Shown: positions 1-6,446 of the stretch, in pieces
Numbering within the stretch: the stretch's first letter is position 1
How the letters are laid out: every line of letters begins with the position of its first letter
From: Sulfuricella sp035530375
GTDB taxonomy: Bacteria; Pseudomonadota; Gammaproteobacteria; Burkholderiales; Sulfuricellaceae
Assembly: GCA_035530375.1 (NCBI GenBank)
Contig: DATKUY010000042.1
Location: 1 to 9,783 of the forward strand
Reading direction: 5' to 3'
Length of the DNA stretch: 9,783 bases
Notes under the pieces: generated by a model
Database searches by the model: none
Seen by the model: the letters and a program-made list of their open reading frames with translations, nothing else
What the model was told of the DNA's origin: nothing
Position numbers and translations under genes: made by a program

Positions 1-156
1 TACCTCACTGAAATCCAGGCAGAATTCGAAGGCGACGCATGGTTCCCGGAATTAGACCGCGTGCAGTGGACGGAGAGCGAGCGCAGCCCATGCAAATCTG
101 AAAGCGGGCTGGAATGCGATTTCGTGGTCTATGATAGAAAAAATGCCGCGCAGTAG
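1..156 (+). CDS. folA: Dihydrofolate reductase, C-terminal end (partial)
   Basis: This is the last 51 codons plus a TAG stop of a gene that starts outside the window. Dihydrofolate reductase makes tetrahydrofolate from dihydrofolate with NADPH, in the cytoplasm. The visible part begins YLTEIQAEFEGDAWFPEL and continues with a Trp four residues after the Asp-Arg, ending in DFVVYDRKNAAQ. This matches the usual DHFR C-terminus: a Y-x-T-x-I strand, an E-G-D-x-x-F-P segment, and a final beta strand of the F-x-x-Y/L-x-R type. It is the only + strand gene and converges on the receptor remnant to its right, with an 84-bp gap. It marks the housekeeping edge of the chemotaxis cluster. The catalytic N-terminal half is not visible, so activity cannot be judged. 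Confidence 0.88.
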   Translation, partial: YLTEIQAEFEGDAWFPELDRVQWTESERSPCKSESGLECDFVVYDRKNAAQ

Positions 157-240
157 AAAATCTTTCGCCCCATTCCCTTCCTTGCCCCGGCTACCAGCCA
201 AACCGAATTTCACCCTGGCATAACCACTCGGTATTCAAGA

Positions 241-837
241 TCACCGCGCCCCATCCGGCTGGGAAGTTTCGGCCTGGATCGCGCAAACCAGGGCAGAGAT
301 TTCACTGGTGGAGTTGGAGGTACGCTCGGCGAGCTTGCGCCTCTCGTCCGCCACGGCAAATCCCCGGCCCTGTTCTCCGACGCGGGCGGCTTCGATGGCG
401 GCGTTCAGCGCCAGCAGATTGGTCTGGTCGGCGATTTCCTTGATCATCTGGACGATGCCGCCGATCTGGGCGGCGCGCTCGTTCAGGTGCTCGACACCGG
501 TAGCGGTTTCGCGAGTCTTTTCGGAGATATGGCGAAGATTGCCGGAAATTTTCTCGACGGCGAGCAGATTGGCGCCTAGGCCTAGAGAGGATGAGGCTTC
601 CACCGCCTGGTTTTTTTACTCCTTCATGGTGTGGGCGAGACTGGCCAGCGAACCTTGCACCTCCAGGAACGAATCGCCGAACAGCAGGGTATGATTGAAC
701 AGCTCGCCGTGCATGGCACATTTGCCCTCGGCGGCGGCATATCCTGTCCGCAGGCCCTCCACCTCCGCCCGTAGCGCATCGACATCGGCTTCCAGCGCAT
801 TCCGTTCCTGGCGCAGCATCTCCAGTTCGGAATGCAA
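241..837 (-). pseudogene. Soluble methyl-accepting chemotaxis protein, broken and C-terminally truncated
   Basis: This is a remnant of a short cytoplasmic chemoreceptor of the type with an N-terminal coiled coil, a signalling hairpin and a C-terminal CZB domain. The coiled coil starts at a TTG (837-835) or ATG (819-817) and leads into the segment FGDSFLEVQGSLASLAHTMKE. An in-frame TAA (618-616) follows, and the same frame then continues KNQAVEASSS into the hairpin tip with IADQTNLLALNAAIEAAR. A stop-free homologue would read roughly MKEEKNQAVEAS, so one Glu codon probably became TAA. Further damage is GFAVADERRKL instead of the usual GFAVVADEVRKL: one Val codon is lost near 350-355 and another Val became Arg. 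The frame ends at TGA (243-241) soon after AIQAET, and the adjacent 84 bp shows no CZB motif in the same frame. No membrane segment is visible. It lies 56 bp behind the GGDEF-EAL gene. Confidence 0.85.
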
Positions 838-852
838 TAAATTCTTTTCTTT

Positions 853-882
853 ATAGTACCCTTGCGCAAATCATGTTTTCAA
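853..882 (-). promoter_or_regulatory. Possible sigma-70 promoter upstream of the receptor pseudogene
   Basis: On the minus strand, TTGAAA (882-877) and TACTAT (858-853) are separated by 18 bp. They lie in the gap between the GGDEF-EAL stop codon and the possible TTG start of the receptor remnant. The match is moderate: one mismatch in the -35 and two in the -10. The short distance to the TTG at 837 would leave only a very short leader; the ATG at 819 fits better. This is a pattern match only. Confidence 0.35.
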
Positions 883-893
883 TTCCCGATTAT

Positions 894-2636
894 TCACAGA
901 TCGAACACCCTGCCTTCCCGCAGCAATGTCGTCATGGCATCCGGCGGAAGGGGTTTGCTGAAGTAATAGCCCTGAATTTCCTCGCAATCCTGATCCAGCA
1001 GGAAAGTAAGTTGCTCGGTGGTTTCCACGCCCTCCGCGACCACCTTCATGCCCAGGCTGTGCGCAAGAATGACGATGGCGCGCACAATCGCCTCGTTGCC
1101 CGGATTCACGGCAATATCGGAAACGAATGAACGGTCCACCTTGAGGCAATCGATGGGAAAGCTATTCAGGTAGCTGAGCGAAGAATAACCGGTGCCGAAA
1201 TCGTCCACCGAAAACGTCACGCCGATCTCCCTCAAAGCGTTCAGATCCCGCTGCATCCGCTTGGTATCCTGCATCAGCATGCTTTCGGTCAACTCCAGTT
1301 CCAGCAGATGCGCGGGCAGCCCGGTTTGCTCCAGCGCACGACGTACCAGCGCGACAATGTCGACATCGAGGAACTGGCGCGCCGAAAGGTTGACCGCCGT
1401 CCGCATGGTAGTTCCAAACTCCGTCTGCCATTGTCTTGCCTGACGGCAAGCCTCGAACAGCACCCACTCGCCGATCTGCACGATCATGCCATTGTTTTCG
1501 GCAATGGCAATGAACTCCACCGGCGAAACCATGCCGATACCCGGCGCATTCCAGCGTATCAGCGCTTCCACCCCGGCTATGCGCCCTCCGGCCAACTCCA
1601 CGCGCGGCTGGTAATGCAGCAGGAACTCGGATTCCTTGAGCGCACGGCGCAACCGGTTGCCGAGCTCCACACGCCGGCAGATGGTGGCGTTCATTTCGGA
1701 GGTGAAATAGCGGCAACAGTTCTTGCCTTCCGCCTTGGCGCGATACAGCGCGGCATCGGCGTTGCGTAGCAAGGTATCGACATCGCCGTCGCCGTCGAAA
1801 GGATGAAACGTGATTCCGATGCTGCAACTGATCACCACTTCATGGCCGTCGATGACGTGCGGCTCCAGCGCCAGGGACAGCAGCTTGAGCGCCAGCGTTT
1901 CGACCACACCCGCTTTTGGAACGTCCTCGACCAGGATGGCGAATTCGTCTCCCCCCATGCGCGCGACGACATCGCTCTCGCGCAGCTCGTCCCGGAAGCG
2001 GCGCGCAATCGCCTTGATCAACTCGTCGCCGATTTCGTAACCCAGGGTTTCGTTGACATCCTTGAAGTTATCGAGATCGATGAACATGACGCCGACGATA
2101 GGCAGGTTACGGCTTGCCAGAACTGTTGCCCGTTCGAGATGCTCGCGGAACAGCATACGGTTCGGCAACGCGGTCAAAGCATCGTAGTTTGCCTGGAACA
2201 GCATTTGCGACTCGATTTGCTTGAAATCGCTGATGTCGCGCGCAACTACGACGACGCCGTGTACCTCCCCGGCATCGTCGCGCAACAGGGAACCGTTGCA
2301 GAGCACCTCCGCCATCCTGCGGGTTGCGTGGCGAAAATACATCAGGCAATCGCGCAACATACCTTCCGCCAAGGTGCGCCGGAAAATCTCGCGAGCCTGC
2401 TCGGGATTGGAAAAATGCCAGGTGAATTCGCTGCCGATCAACTGCTCGCGCGGAATGCCGGAAATTTCTTCCGTTGCCCGGTTCACATCGCCGACAAGCC
2501 CCTGCAAATCGACCACCATCATCGGGTCTGGACTGGCCTCGATCAGGTTGCGCGCATGGACGTTGGCGGCGCGCAACTCCCCTTCGATCCGCCTGCACCA
2601 ATCGATACCGCGACATTCGTCCATCATCGTCCCCAT
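894..2636 (-). CDS. PAS-GGDEF-EAL cyclic-di-GMP diguanylate cyclase/phosphodiesterase
   Basis: A 580-residue soluble signalling enzyme. GGDEF domains make c-di-GMP from two GTP and EAL domains cleave it to pGpG. A PAS domain spans about residues 25-140 (ending VVVVARDISDFKQIE). GGDEF follows at about 145-310 with an intact GGDEF motif (228-232) and an inhibitory-site RxxD (RESD, 219-222) five residues before it. EAL spans about 325-575 with EALIRW (E357), NLSARQF (N416), ELTES (E448), DDFGTGYSS (D478/D479), LKVDRSF (K499), AEGVET (E535) and IQGYYFSKP (Q555). Both halves therefore keep their key residues and may be active. No membrane segment is seen. The ATG at 2636 has a poor ribosome site preceded by a run of A; ATG 2624, behind GGGGA, is an equally likely start. 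It lies 162 bp behind cheB with a REP element between. The PAS ligand is unknown. Confidence 0.93.
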   Translation of the reverse strand: MGTMMDECRGIDWCRRIEGELRAANVHARNLIEASPDPMMVVDLQGLVGDVNRATEEISGIPREQLIGSEFTWHFSNPEQAREIFRRTLAEGMLRDCLMYFRHATRRMAEVLCNGSLLRDDAGEVHGVVVVARDISDFKQIESQMLFQANYDALTALPNRMLFREHLERATVLASRNLPIVGVMFIDLDNFKDVNETLGYEIGDELIKAIARRFRDELRESDVVARMGGDEFAILVEDVPKAGVVETLALKLLSLALEPHVIDGHEVVISCSIGITFHPFDGDGDVDTLLRNADAALYRAKAEGKNCCRYFTSEMNATICRRVELGNRLRRALKESEFLLHYQPRVELAGGRIAGVEALIRWNAPGIGMVSPVEFIAIAENNGMIVQIGEWVLFEACRQARQWQTEFGTTMRTAVNLSARQFLDVDIVALVRRALEQTGLPAHLLELELTESMLMQDTKRMQRDLNALREIGVTFSVDDFGTGYSSLSYLNSFPIDCLKVDRSFVSDIAVNPGNEAIVRAIVILAHSLGMKVVAEGVETTEQLTFLLDQDCEEIQGYYFSKPLPPDAMTTLLREGRVFDL

Positions 2637-2707
2637 TTCTTTTTTTTGTCTATTGTTTCGCAGTGTGCCACGGGAAAAATCGGCATCTCATGCGCAAAAT
2701 CACCGTT

Positions 2708-2761
2708 GTAGGAGGGGCTTTAGCCCCGATATCCGTCAATCGCGCCTGAAGCCGCTCCTAC
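2708..2761. repeat. REP/BIME inverted repeat between cheB and the GGDEF-EAL gene
   Basis: Two imperfect REP arms face each other. The left arm (from 2708) reads GTAGGAGGGGCTTTAGCCCC. The right arm, read on the minus strand from 2761, begins GTAGGAGCGGCTTCAGGCGC. Each starts with the GTAG tetranucleotide of REP elements mobilised by RAYT transposases and can fold a small hairpin of its own. The element starts 38 bp after the cheB stop codon in the direction of transcription. There is no U-tract, so it is not a clear terminator, but it could protect the upstream mRNA or dampen read-through into the next gene. Confidence 0.8.
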
Positions 2762-2798
2762 GTCGGGTTTCATCGAATTCATAAAATCCGTGTCAGGT

Positions 2799-3887
2799 TC
2801 AAGGGCTACCCGAAAACCTACCCACCATCGTCCCGATTATCGCCATAGGAATCTCCCCAAGCGGCAACACCCTGTCCACCGCCCCCAGTTTCACCGCCTC
2901 TTTGGGCATACCGTAAACCACGCAGGTTTCCTCATCCTGCGCCACGGTGCGGGCTCCAGCATCATGCATTTCCTTCAGGCCGCGCGCACCGTCGTCGCCC
3001 ATCCCGGTCATGATCACGCCCAAGGCATTGCGCCCGGCGTACTGCGCCACCGAGCGGAACAGCACGTCGACCGACGGGCGGTGGCGGCTCACCGGCGGGC
3101 CGTCGACGATATCCACGTGGTATTGCGCGCCGCTGCGTTTCAACAGCATGTGGCGGCCGCCGGGAGCGATCAGCGCCCGTCCCGGCATCACCCGGTCGCC
3201 GTTGTGCGCTTCGCGCACCTCGATCCGGCAAATCCCGTCGAGACGCTGGGCGAAGGCTTCGGTGAATTTCTCCGGCATGTGCTGCACGATGACCATGCCG
3301 GGACATATCAGGGGCAAGGCGGCGAGTACCGCCTCCAAGGCCTGCGTGCCGCCGGTGGAAGTGCCGATGGCCACCACCGAATCGGTGGTTTCCGCCATGG
3401 CTTGATGCTTCGACGGCAGGATGGCATCCGCCGAAAGCTTGGGCGAGGGAGCTGGACATGCCGGAACCTGCGCCAGCCGCCGGAGATTGGCGTGCGCCGC
3501 CGCTTTCACGGCGCTGATCAGATCGTCGGAAGCGTCCTGCAAATAGCGCTTGAGGCCCATCTTTGGCTTGGCGACGATGCCCACCGCCCCCGCCGCCAGC
3601 GCCTGCATGGTCGTCTCCGCACCCTTTTCGGTCAGGGTGGAGCAAATCACCACGGGCGTCGGCCGCTCCGCCATGATCTTCTTCAGGAAAGTGATGCCGT
3701 CCATGCGCGGCATTTCCACATCCAGCACAATCACGTCGGGCCATTGGCGCGCCATCTTGCCCATGGCGAACAGCGGATCGGCGGCGGCACCGATCACCTC
3801 GATCCCGGCATCTTCCCCCAGCGTGGCTGCGAGCACCTGCCGCACCACCGCCGAATCGTCCACAATCAAGACGTTAATTGGCTTCAA
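2799..3887 (-). CDS. cheB: Chemotaxis protein-glutamate methylesterase / glutamine deamidase CheB
   Basis: A complete 362-residue CheB. It removes methyl groups from receptor glutamates and deamidates glutamines, resetting receptors after stimulation, and is activated by phosphorylation from CheA. The receiver domain (1-125) has D10/D11, the phospho-acceptor D56 in VIVLDVEMPRMDG, T84 and K107. A linker (about 126-168) leads to the catalytic domain with GTSTGG (S177), QHMP (H203) and GMGDDGA (D299), the Ser-His-Asp triad. The start is a TTG (3887-3885) behind AGGA with 7 nt spacing; the nearby ATG at 3895 is in another frame and stops at once. It lies 100 bp behind cheD with a strong inverted repeat between. 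The TTG start and the repeat may both keep CheB output below that of CheR and CheD. Confidence 0.97.
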   Translation of the reverse strand: MKPINVLIVDDSAVVRQVLAATLGEDAGIEVIGAAADPLFAMGKMARQWPDVIVLDVEMPRMDGITFLKKIMAERPTPVVICSTLTEKGAETTMQALAAGAVGIVAKPKMGLKRYLQDASDDLISAVKAAAHANLRRLAQVPACPAPSPKLSADAILPSKHQAMAETTDSVVAIGTSTGGTQALEAVLAALPLICPGMVIVQHMPEKFTEAFAQRLDGICRIEVREAHNGDRVMPGRALIAPGGRHMLLKRSGAQYHVDIVDGPPVSRHRPSVDVLFRSVAQYAGRNALGVIMTGMGDDGARGLKEMHDAGARTVAQDEETCVVYGMPKEAVKLGAVDRVLPLGEIPMAIIGTMVGRFSGSP

Positions 3888-3903
3888 GCAATCATCCTGA
3901 ATA

Positions 3904-3964
3904 TGTGGGAGCGGCTTTAGCCGCGATAACGGTGTTTGAATTCGCGGCTAAAGCCGCTCCCACA
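3904..3964. repeat. REP/BIME: perfect 23-bp inverted repeat between cheD and cheB
   Basis: Bases 3904-3926 and 3942-3964 are perfect reverse complements (23 of 23) around a 15-nt loop. Each arm contains GCGGCTTTAGCCGC, which can also fold by itself, preceded by GTGGGA, a GTRG-type REP head. It begins 24 bp after the cheD stop codon and ends 17 bp before the cheB start. In a cheR-cheD-cheB transcript it would form a very stable stem just upstream of the cheB ribosome site. There is no U-tract after it. Confidence 0.92.
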
Positions 3965-3987
3965 GACCAGTGTTTCAACATGACTGA

Positions 3988-4656
3988 CTACTGGTTACGG
4001 ACAACCGCCTGCTTGCGGAACGCCGCACCCGGCATCTTCAGCGGATCGAGTACAGGCGCGTTCCCCGGCGCGCTATGGGTGAATTGCGGCGAGAGTGAGG
4101 AGGAAGACACCGGCACATTACGCCGGGCCACAGGATTGATGGATATGGCATCGGCCTTGGCCGCCCCGGATTGCCCCAAGGGGAGATGCTTCATCGCAAC
4201 ATGGCCGCTCCACACATCGAAAATCAGGTTGCGATGCCCCGAACCTTCGACATGTTCCGAAACGCAATCGAAGCCGTGCTTGCGCATGAGTTCGCGCGCC
4301 GCCAGGACATTCTTCATTCCGACATGGTTGCCATCCATGCGCGATATGGTGGGAAACATGTTGCCGCCGCCGAACATCTTCACCTGGTATTCGTGCAGTT
4401 GGGTGCCGCTCGCGCGAACTTCTTCCAGCATCAACGCCACCGCCTCGTCGGCGTAACGGCCATCCAGGCCGACAGCCGCGCCATGAGCCCGGCCCGGCAA
4501 CATGTAATGGCACATACCGCCTACCAACTGGTGCGGATGCCAGAACACCAGCGACACGCACGACCCCAGCACCGTGCGGATACGCGTCTGCCGGTCACCG
4601 AAGAAATGCTCTCCGGGTTGCAGGAAGATTTCGATGACTTGATCGGTTTTAAGCAT
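3988..4656 (-). CDS. cheD: Chemoreceptor glutamine deamidase CheD
   Basis: A complete 222-residue CheD, which deamidates specific glutamines in receptors so that they become methylation sites. The core (about 1-160) has TVLGSC (C33) and GGMCHYMLP (H50), the catalytic Cys and His with the expected spacing of 17. KMFGGGNMF, GxxN-type turns and IFDVWSGHVAMKHL follow. The ATG at 4656 is chosen over an upstream TTG (4683) because AGGA lies about 6 nt before it. It overlaps the last 8 bases of cheR, so translation is probably coupled. After about residue 160 there is a 60-residue tail rich in Ser, Pro and Ala (VPVSSSSLSP) with no recognised domain, longer than in a typical CheD of about 160-200 residues. 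No cheC is visible in this window. Confidence 0.95.
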   Translation of the reverse strand: MLKTDQVIEIFLQPGEHFFGDRQTRIRTVLGSCVSLVFWHPHQLVGGMCHYMLPGRAHGAAVGLDGRYADEAVALMLEEVRASGTQLHEYQVKMFGGGNMFPTISRMDGNHVGMKNVLAARELMRKHGFDCVSEHVEGSGHRNLIFDVWSGHVAMKHLPLGQSGAAKADAISINPVARRNVPVSSSSLSPQFTHSAPGNAPVLDPLKMPGAAFRKQAVVRNQ

Positions 4657-5458
4657 TGGGCTTCCTGTAAATGGAAGGAACAACGACCTTGAGGTCGTCC
4701 GTGACGCCGTTCAGGCTTTCCGAATGGCTCACGATGAAATACCCCCCAGGTCGCAACAGGGGAAACATGCGCCGCACCACCTCGCGCTTGGTTTCCATAT
4801 CGAAGTAAATCATCACGTTGCGCAGGAAAATCACATCGAACTCGCCCAGATTCGGCAAAGGCGAATTCAGGTTGACCTGGAGGAAATTGATCCGGCTACG
4901 TAGCGAGCGGTCGATCAGGAAGGAACCCTCGTGCGGGCCACCGCCCTTGAGGCAATATTTGGACAGCAACGGTCTGGGAATACCTTCCGCATCCGCCATG
5001 GGATAAAGGCCGGACCGGGCTTTATCCAGCACCCGCGTGCTGATGTCGGAAGCCACGATTTCCCATGCGCGGTCGCCAAGGGATTCCGCCAGCGTCATGG
5101 CGATGGTGTATGGTTCCTCGCCGCTGGAACTGGCACCGCTCCACACCCTCACCACAGGCCGTGACTTGAGATCAGGCAGGATGCGGTCGCGCAGAAAATC
5201 GAAATGCTTGGGTTCGCGGAAGAAATACGTCTCGTTGGTGGTCAGCAAGTCCACCGCCACCTGCAATTCGGCCTTTTCCTGCATCAGCAAATTGAAATAG
5301 GCCCCGTAGCTCCCCATCCTGTGATGCCGGATGCGCTTCGCCAGGCGTCCGCTGACCAGCGGCTTTTTCGCCTCGGACATGCTGATGCCGGCCACCTCGT
5401 AGATCATGCTCCGGAATTGATGAAACTCCTGGTCGGATAAAATCAAATTTTGCTGCAT
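4649..5458 (-). CDS. cheR: Chemotaxis protein methyltransferase CheR
   Basis: A complete 269-residue CheR, which transfers methyl groups from S-adenosylmethionine to receptor glutamates in the cytoplasm. The N-terminal helical domain (1-70) is followed by LLTTNETYFFREPKHF (71-86). The SAM-binding motif VWSGASSSGEEPYTIAM is at 105-121, then SDISTRVL (137-144), FLRNVMIYFD (211-220) and GGYFIVSHSESL (238-249). No TPR or other extra domain is present. The ATG at 5458 is preferred because GGGAG lies 6 nt upstream; an in-frame ATG at 5506 has only an adjacent AGG and would add 16 atypical residues. It is the first gene after a 241-bp gap carrying a shared regulatory block. Its end overlaps cheD by 8 bases. 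Confidence 0.96.
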   Translation of the reverse strand: MQQNLILSDQEFHQFRSMIYEVAGISMSEAKKPLVSGRLAKRIRHHRMGSYGAYFNLLMQEKAELQVAVDLLTTNETYFFREPKHFDFLRDRILPDLKSRPVVRVWSGASSSGEEPYTIAMTLAESLGDRAWEIVASDISTRVLDKARSGLYPMADAEGIPRPLLSKYCLKGGGPHEGSFLIDRSLRSRINFLQVNLNSPLPNLGEFDVIFLRNVMIYFDMETKREVVRRMFPLLRPGGYFIVSHSESLNGVTDDLKVVVPSIYRKPNA

Positions 5459-5580
5459 TGCAATCTCCCGCCGATATTGCCTGACAACGCCGAAACCACT
5501 CGGCATCCTGCTATTGGTGACCCTGCTTCGAATGTGCCATCGTCCATGGAAAGAAGCATCTCAAAATCCGCCCAAGCCTC

Positions 5581-5643
5581 CCATCAGGCAATCTTGGTTC
5601 ATGTGTAGGGATTTGGATAGGGCGGGTAGGACTTTCCCTACCC
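5581..5643 (-). promoter_or_regulatory. Shared upstream regulatory block and palindrome before cheR
   Basis: Bases 5581-5638 align without gaps to 7174-7231, upstream of the degenerate-receptor gene, with 46 of 58 identical. The best-conserved parts are CCATCAGGCAATCTTG and TGTGTAGGGAT. GTAGGG (5605-5610) and GTAGGA (5626-5631) lie 21 bp apart, two helical turns. Here the second half-site is part of a 20-bp palindrome, GGGTAGGACTTTCCCTACCC (5624-5643), and a further ATAGGG is at 5617. The shape resembles operators of NarL/LuxR-type response regulators, but the factor is unknown. Read on the minus strand, the conserved block ends in TTGCCT, a possible -35, with GATTTT 17 bp later as a weak -10. 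Confidence 0.55.
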
Positions 5644-5651
5644 CGGATTCC

Positions 5652-5674
5652 GGCCTGATGCCTTCATCCAGGCC
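5652..5674 (-). other. Stem-loop after the ODP gene
   Basis: GGCCTG (5652-5657) pairs with CAGGCC (5669-5674). ATG/CAT extend the stem past one bulged base around a CCTT loop. It sits about 26 bp after the ODP stop codon and just before the palindrome in the direction of transcription. It could help end or stabilise the ODP transcript, but no U-tract follows, so a rho-independent terminator is not supported. Confidence 0.3.
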
Positions 5675-5699
5675 ACGACGCCGCGCGTTGCATCCGCGC

Positions 5700-6446
5700 C
5701 TATGCGCCGTGAGTAGGCAGGCCCACCTTTAGGGCGGCGAACCAGTCGATGAAACGCCCGACATCCGCCCCCTGGTAAATCGCCCCGTGCTGCGGACACA
5801 GCATATCGACCTCCATCCTGCTCACCCGCTCGCACCAATCCATTTTGGCATCGTTCGATCCCATCCAGCGGCGGTGGAAACCCTCCGCGTGACGGATATG
5901 GCGGTCGAAATCCTTGACGAACAGGCCGTCCTCTCCCGGCGGCAGAAGCGCCGCGCCGACATCGCCGGAAAACAGGATGCGCGCCTTGGCATCGTACAAA
6001 TGGAAGTTTCCAGACGAATGCAGGTAATGGGCGGGAACCGCCCGCAACGCCAGCCCGCCTACGCGGATATCCATGCCCTCGTCCGGGATGGGAATGAAGG
6101 TGTCGTCCCGACCGCCGAAATGGGGAATAAACGATGTCCACAGCCAACTGGTATGGCAATGCATGGCCGGGTTGAAATCCAGCCACAGCGACAGCGACGA
6201 AATGATGTCGGGGTCCTGGTGGGAGGCGAACAGCCCGTGGATATGCATGGGGTTGAACGCTTCGCTCACTGCTGAGAACACCGCCGGAAAAATCTCCGAC
6301 CCGCCCGGATCGGTAAGCAACGCATGGTCGCCGTGAGCCACCAGATACTCATTGGTATCGATCAAATATCCCGGACGCTCCGGGTCCCGCGCCACCACCA
6401 GCCACTTGTGCGGCCCGGACTCGAAAATAGTTTCTGCTTTCTTCAC
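5700..6446 (-). CDS. ODP-type metallo-beta-lactamase-fold di-iron protein, likely oxygen/iron sensor for chemotaxis
   Basis: A 248-residue soluble protein of the metallo-beta-lactamase fold, close to the ODP (oxygen-binding di-iron protein) family found beside chemoreceptors and related to flavodiiron proteins without their flavodoxin part. Candidate iron ligands follow the family order: H76-Q-D78-P-D80 (ASHQDPDI), H143 (HSSGNF), bridging D162 (LFSGDVG) and H220 (CPQHGAI). LLTDPGG (44-49) and the strand pattern also fit. Known members bind Fe(II) and oxygen and signal to a receptor instead of acting as hydrolases; that role is inferred here from family and context. The start is GTG (6446-6444), behind GGAGGG, overlapping the TGA of the preceding gene as GTGA, so translation is coupled. 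Residue 81 is Ile, where flavodiiron enzymes usually have His. No flavin or rubredoxin domain is present. Confidence 0.82.
   Translation of the reverse strand: MKKAETIFESGPHKWLVVARDPERPGYLIDTNEYLVAHGDHALLTDPGGSEIFPAVFSAVSEAFNPMHIHGLFASHQDPDIISSLSLWLDFNPAMHCHTSWLWTSFIPHFGGRDDTFIPIPDEGMDIRVGGLALRAVPAHYLHSSGNFHLYDAKARILFSGDVGAALLPPGEDGLFVKDFDRHIRHAEGFHRRWMGSNDAKMDWCERVSRMEVDMLCPQHGAIYQGADVGRFIDWFAALKVGLPTHGA

Noticed and set aside
157..240. Search for a leftover CZB domain or a folA terminator in the gap.
   Set aside because: No CZB motif appears in the reading frame of the receptor remnant and no convincing stem with a T-run is visible.
608..620. Frameshift in the T-run as the cause of the receptor interruption.
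   Set aside because: The receptor sequence continues in the same frame on both sides of the TAA, so a base change, not an indel, explains it.
2678..2703. Possible sigma-28 (FliA) promoter before the GGDEF-EAL gene: GCCGATTT with GTGATTTT 11 bp upstream on the minus strand.
   Set aside because: The -10 is fair, but the -35 lacks the conserved TAAA, and GCCGAT occurs often in DNA of this composition.
2790..3920. Long + strand open frame (376 codons) opposite cheB.
   Set aside because: It is an antisense shadow of a well-supported cheB gene in GC-rich DNA, with no recognisable domain and His/Arg-rich composition.
5638..6186. Second minus-strand frame of 182 codons overlapping the ODP gene.
   Set aside because: Out-of-frame shadow; the translation is Arg/Gly-rich and the ODP frame has all family motifs.
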